Source of the DNA: an uncultured Campylobacter sp.
GTDB taxonomy: Bacteria; Campylobacterota; Campylobacteria; Campylobacterales; Campylobacteraceae
NCBI GenBank assembly: GCA_938036585.1
Contig: CALHQN010000075.1
Coordinates: forward strand, 1-5,511
Reading direction: 5' to 3'
DNA length: 5,511 nt
How positions within the stretch are numbered: position 1 is the stretch's first letter; each line of letters starts with the position of its first letter. The notes under the pieces are model-generated. The model was not told the origin of the DNA. It made no database searches and saw nothing but the letters and a program-made list of their open reading frames with translations. Both the position numbers and the translations under genes were made by a program. This document shows, in pieces, positions 5,479 through 5,511 of the stretch.

Positions 5479-5511
5479 ATGGAAAGAATAGCAAGTTTTA
5501 CAGTAGATCAC
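5479..5511 (+). CDS. luxS: S-ribosylhomocysteine lyase LuxS, N-terminal 11 residues (partial)
   Basis: Only MERIASFTVDH is visible before the window ends. The S-F-x-x-D-H core directly after a short start is characteristic of LuxS, for example VESFNLDH in the Helicobacter pylori enzyme and VESFELDH in Gram-positive forms. LuxS cleaves S-ribosylhomocysteine to homocysteine and the precursor of autoinducer-2 in the activated methyl cycle, in the cytoplasm. The metal-binding His and catalytic Cys lie beyond the window and cannot be checked. The gene follows the propeller remnant by 56 bases on the same strand. The assignment rests on one short motif, so it is likely but not certain. Confidence 0.7.
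   Translation, partial: MERIASFTVDH

Overview
The window looks like chromosomal DNA from a Campylobacter-type epsilonproteobacterium. The evidence is the dense use of AAATTTA/TAAAATTT strings, Shine-Dalgarno sites followed by short AT-rich spacers, TATAAT-type -10 boxes with little -35, and the protein content. This is an inference from composition and gene families; there is no rRNA or other taxonomic marker in the window.

Layout. At the left edge (1-139, minus) is the start of a small membrane protein running out of the window. Next (201-983, minus) is a membrane-anchored, cysteine-containing protein of unknown function with a TTG start and an odd hydrophobic tail. A full PepSY-associated transmembrane protein follows (1168-2328, minus), of the kind linked to iron/siderophore reduction. 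Its promoter can be read at 2363-2392, with a perfect inverted repeat centred on the -10 box. The 474-base gap 2329-2802 is not empty. It holds the decayed helix-turn-helix end of a Crp/Fnr-type regulator (2443-2573, plus) broken by a one-base frameshift, then a small inverted repeat, an extended -10 promoter and a leader with an 8-bp stem. These lead to a long, inner-membrane-anchored, probably periplasmic two-propeller protein (2803-5058, plus). Its reading frame is broken near its end, and the missing C-terminal blades continue in another frame to 5422. At the right edge (5479 to end, plus) is the beginning of what is most likely luxS.

How the parts relate. The PepSY protein and the dead regulator are GC-richer and look like ordinary genome. 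The two flanking secreted/anchored proteins are AT-rich, lineage-specific in appearance and carry frame breaks or suspicious tails, so the region looks like a slowly decaying accessory segment between conserved genes. No mobile element, CRISPR array, tRNA or rRNA was seen. I found no convincing new multi-gene system. The points most worth checking are the frame-broken propeller protein, the Crp/Fnr relic beside a possibly iron-related gene, and the structured leader at 2707-2802.
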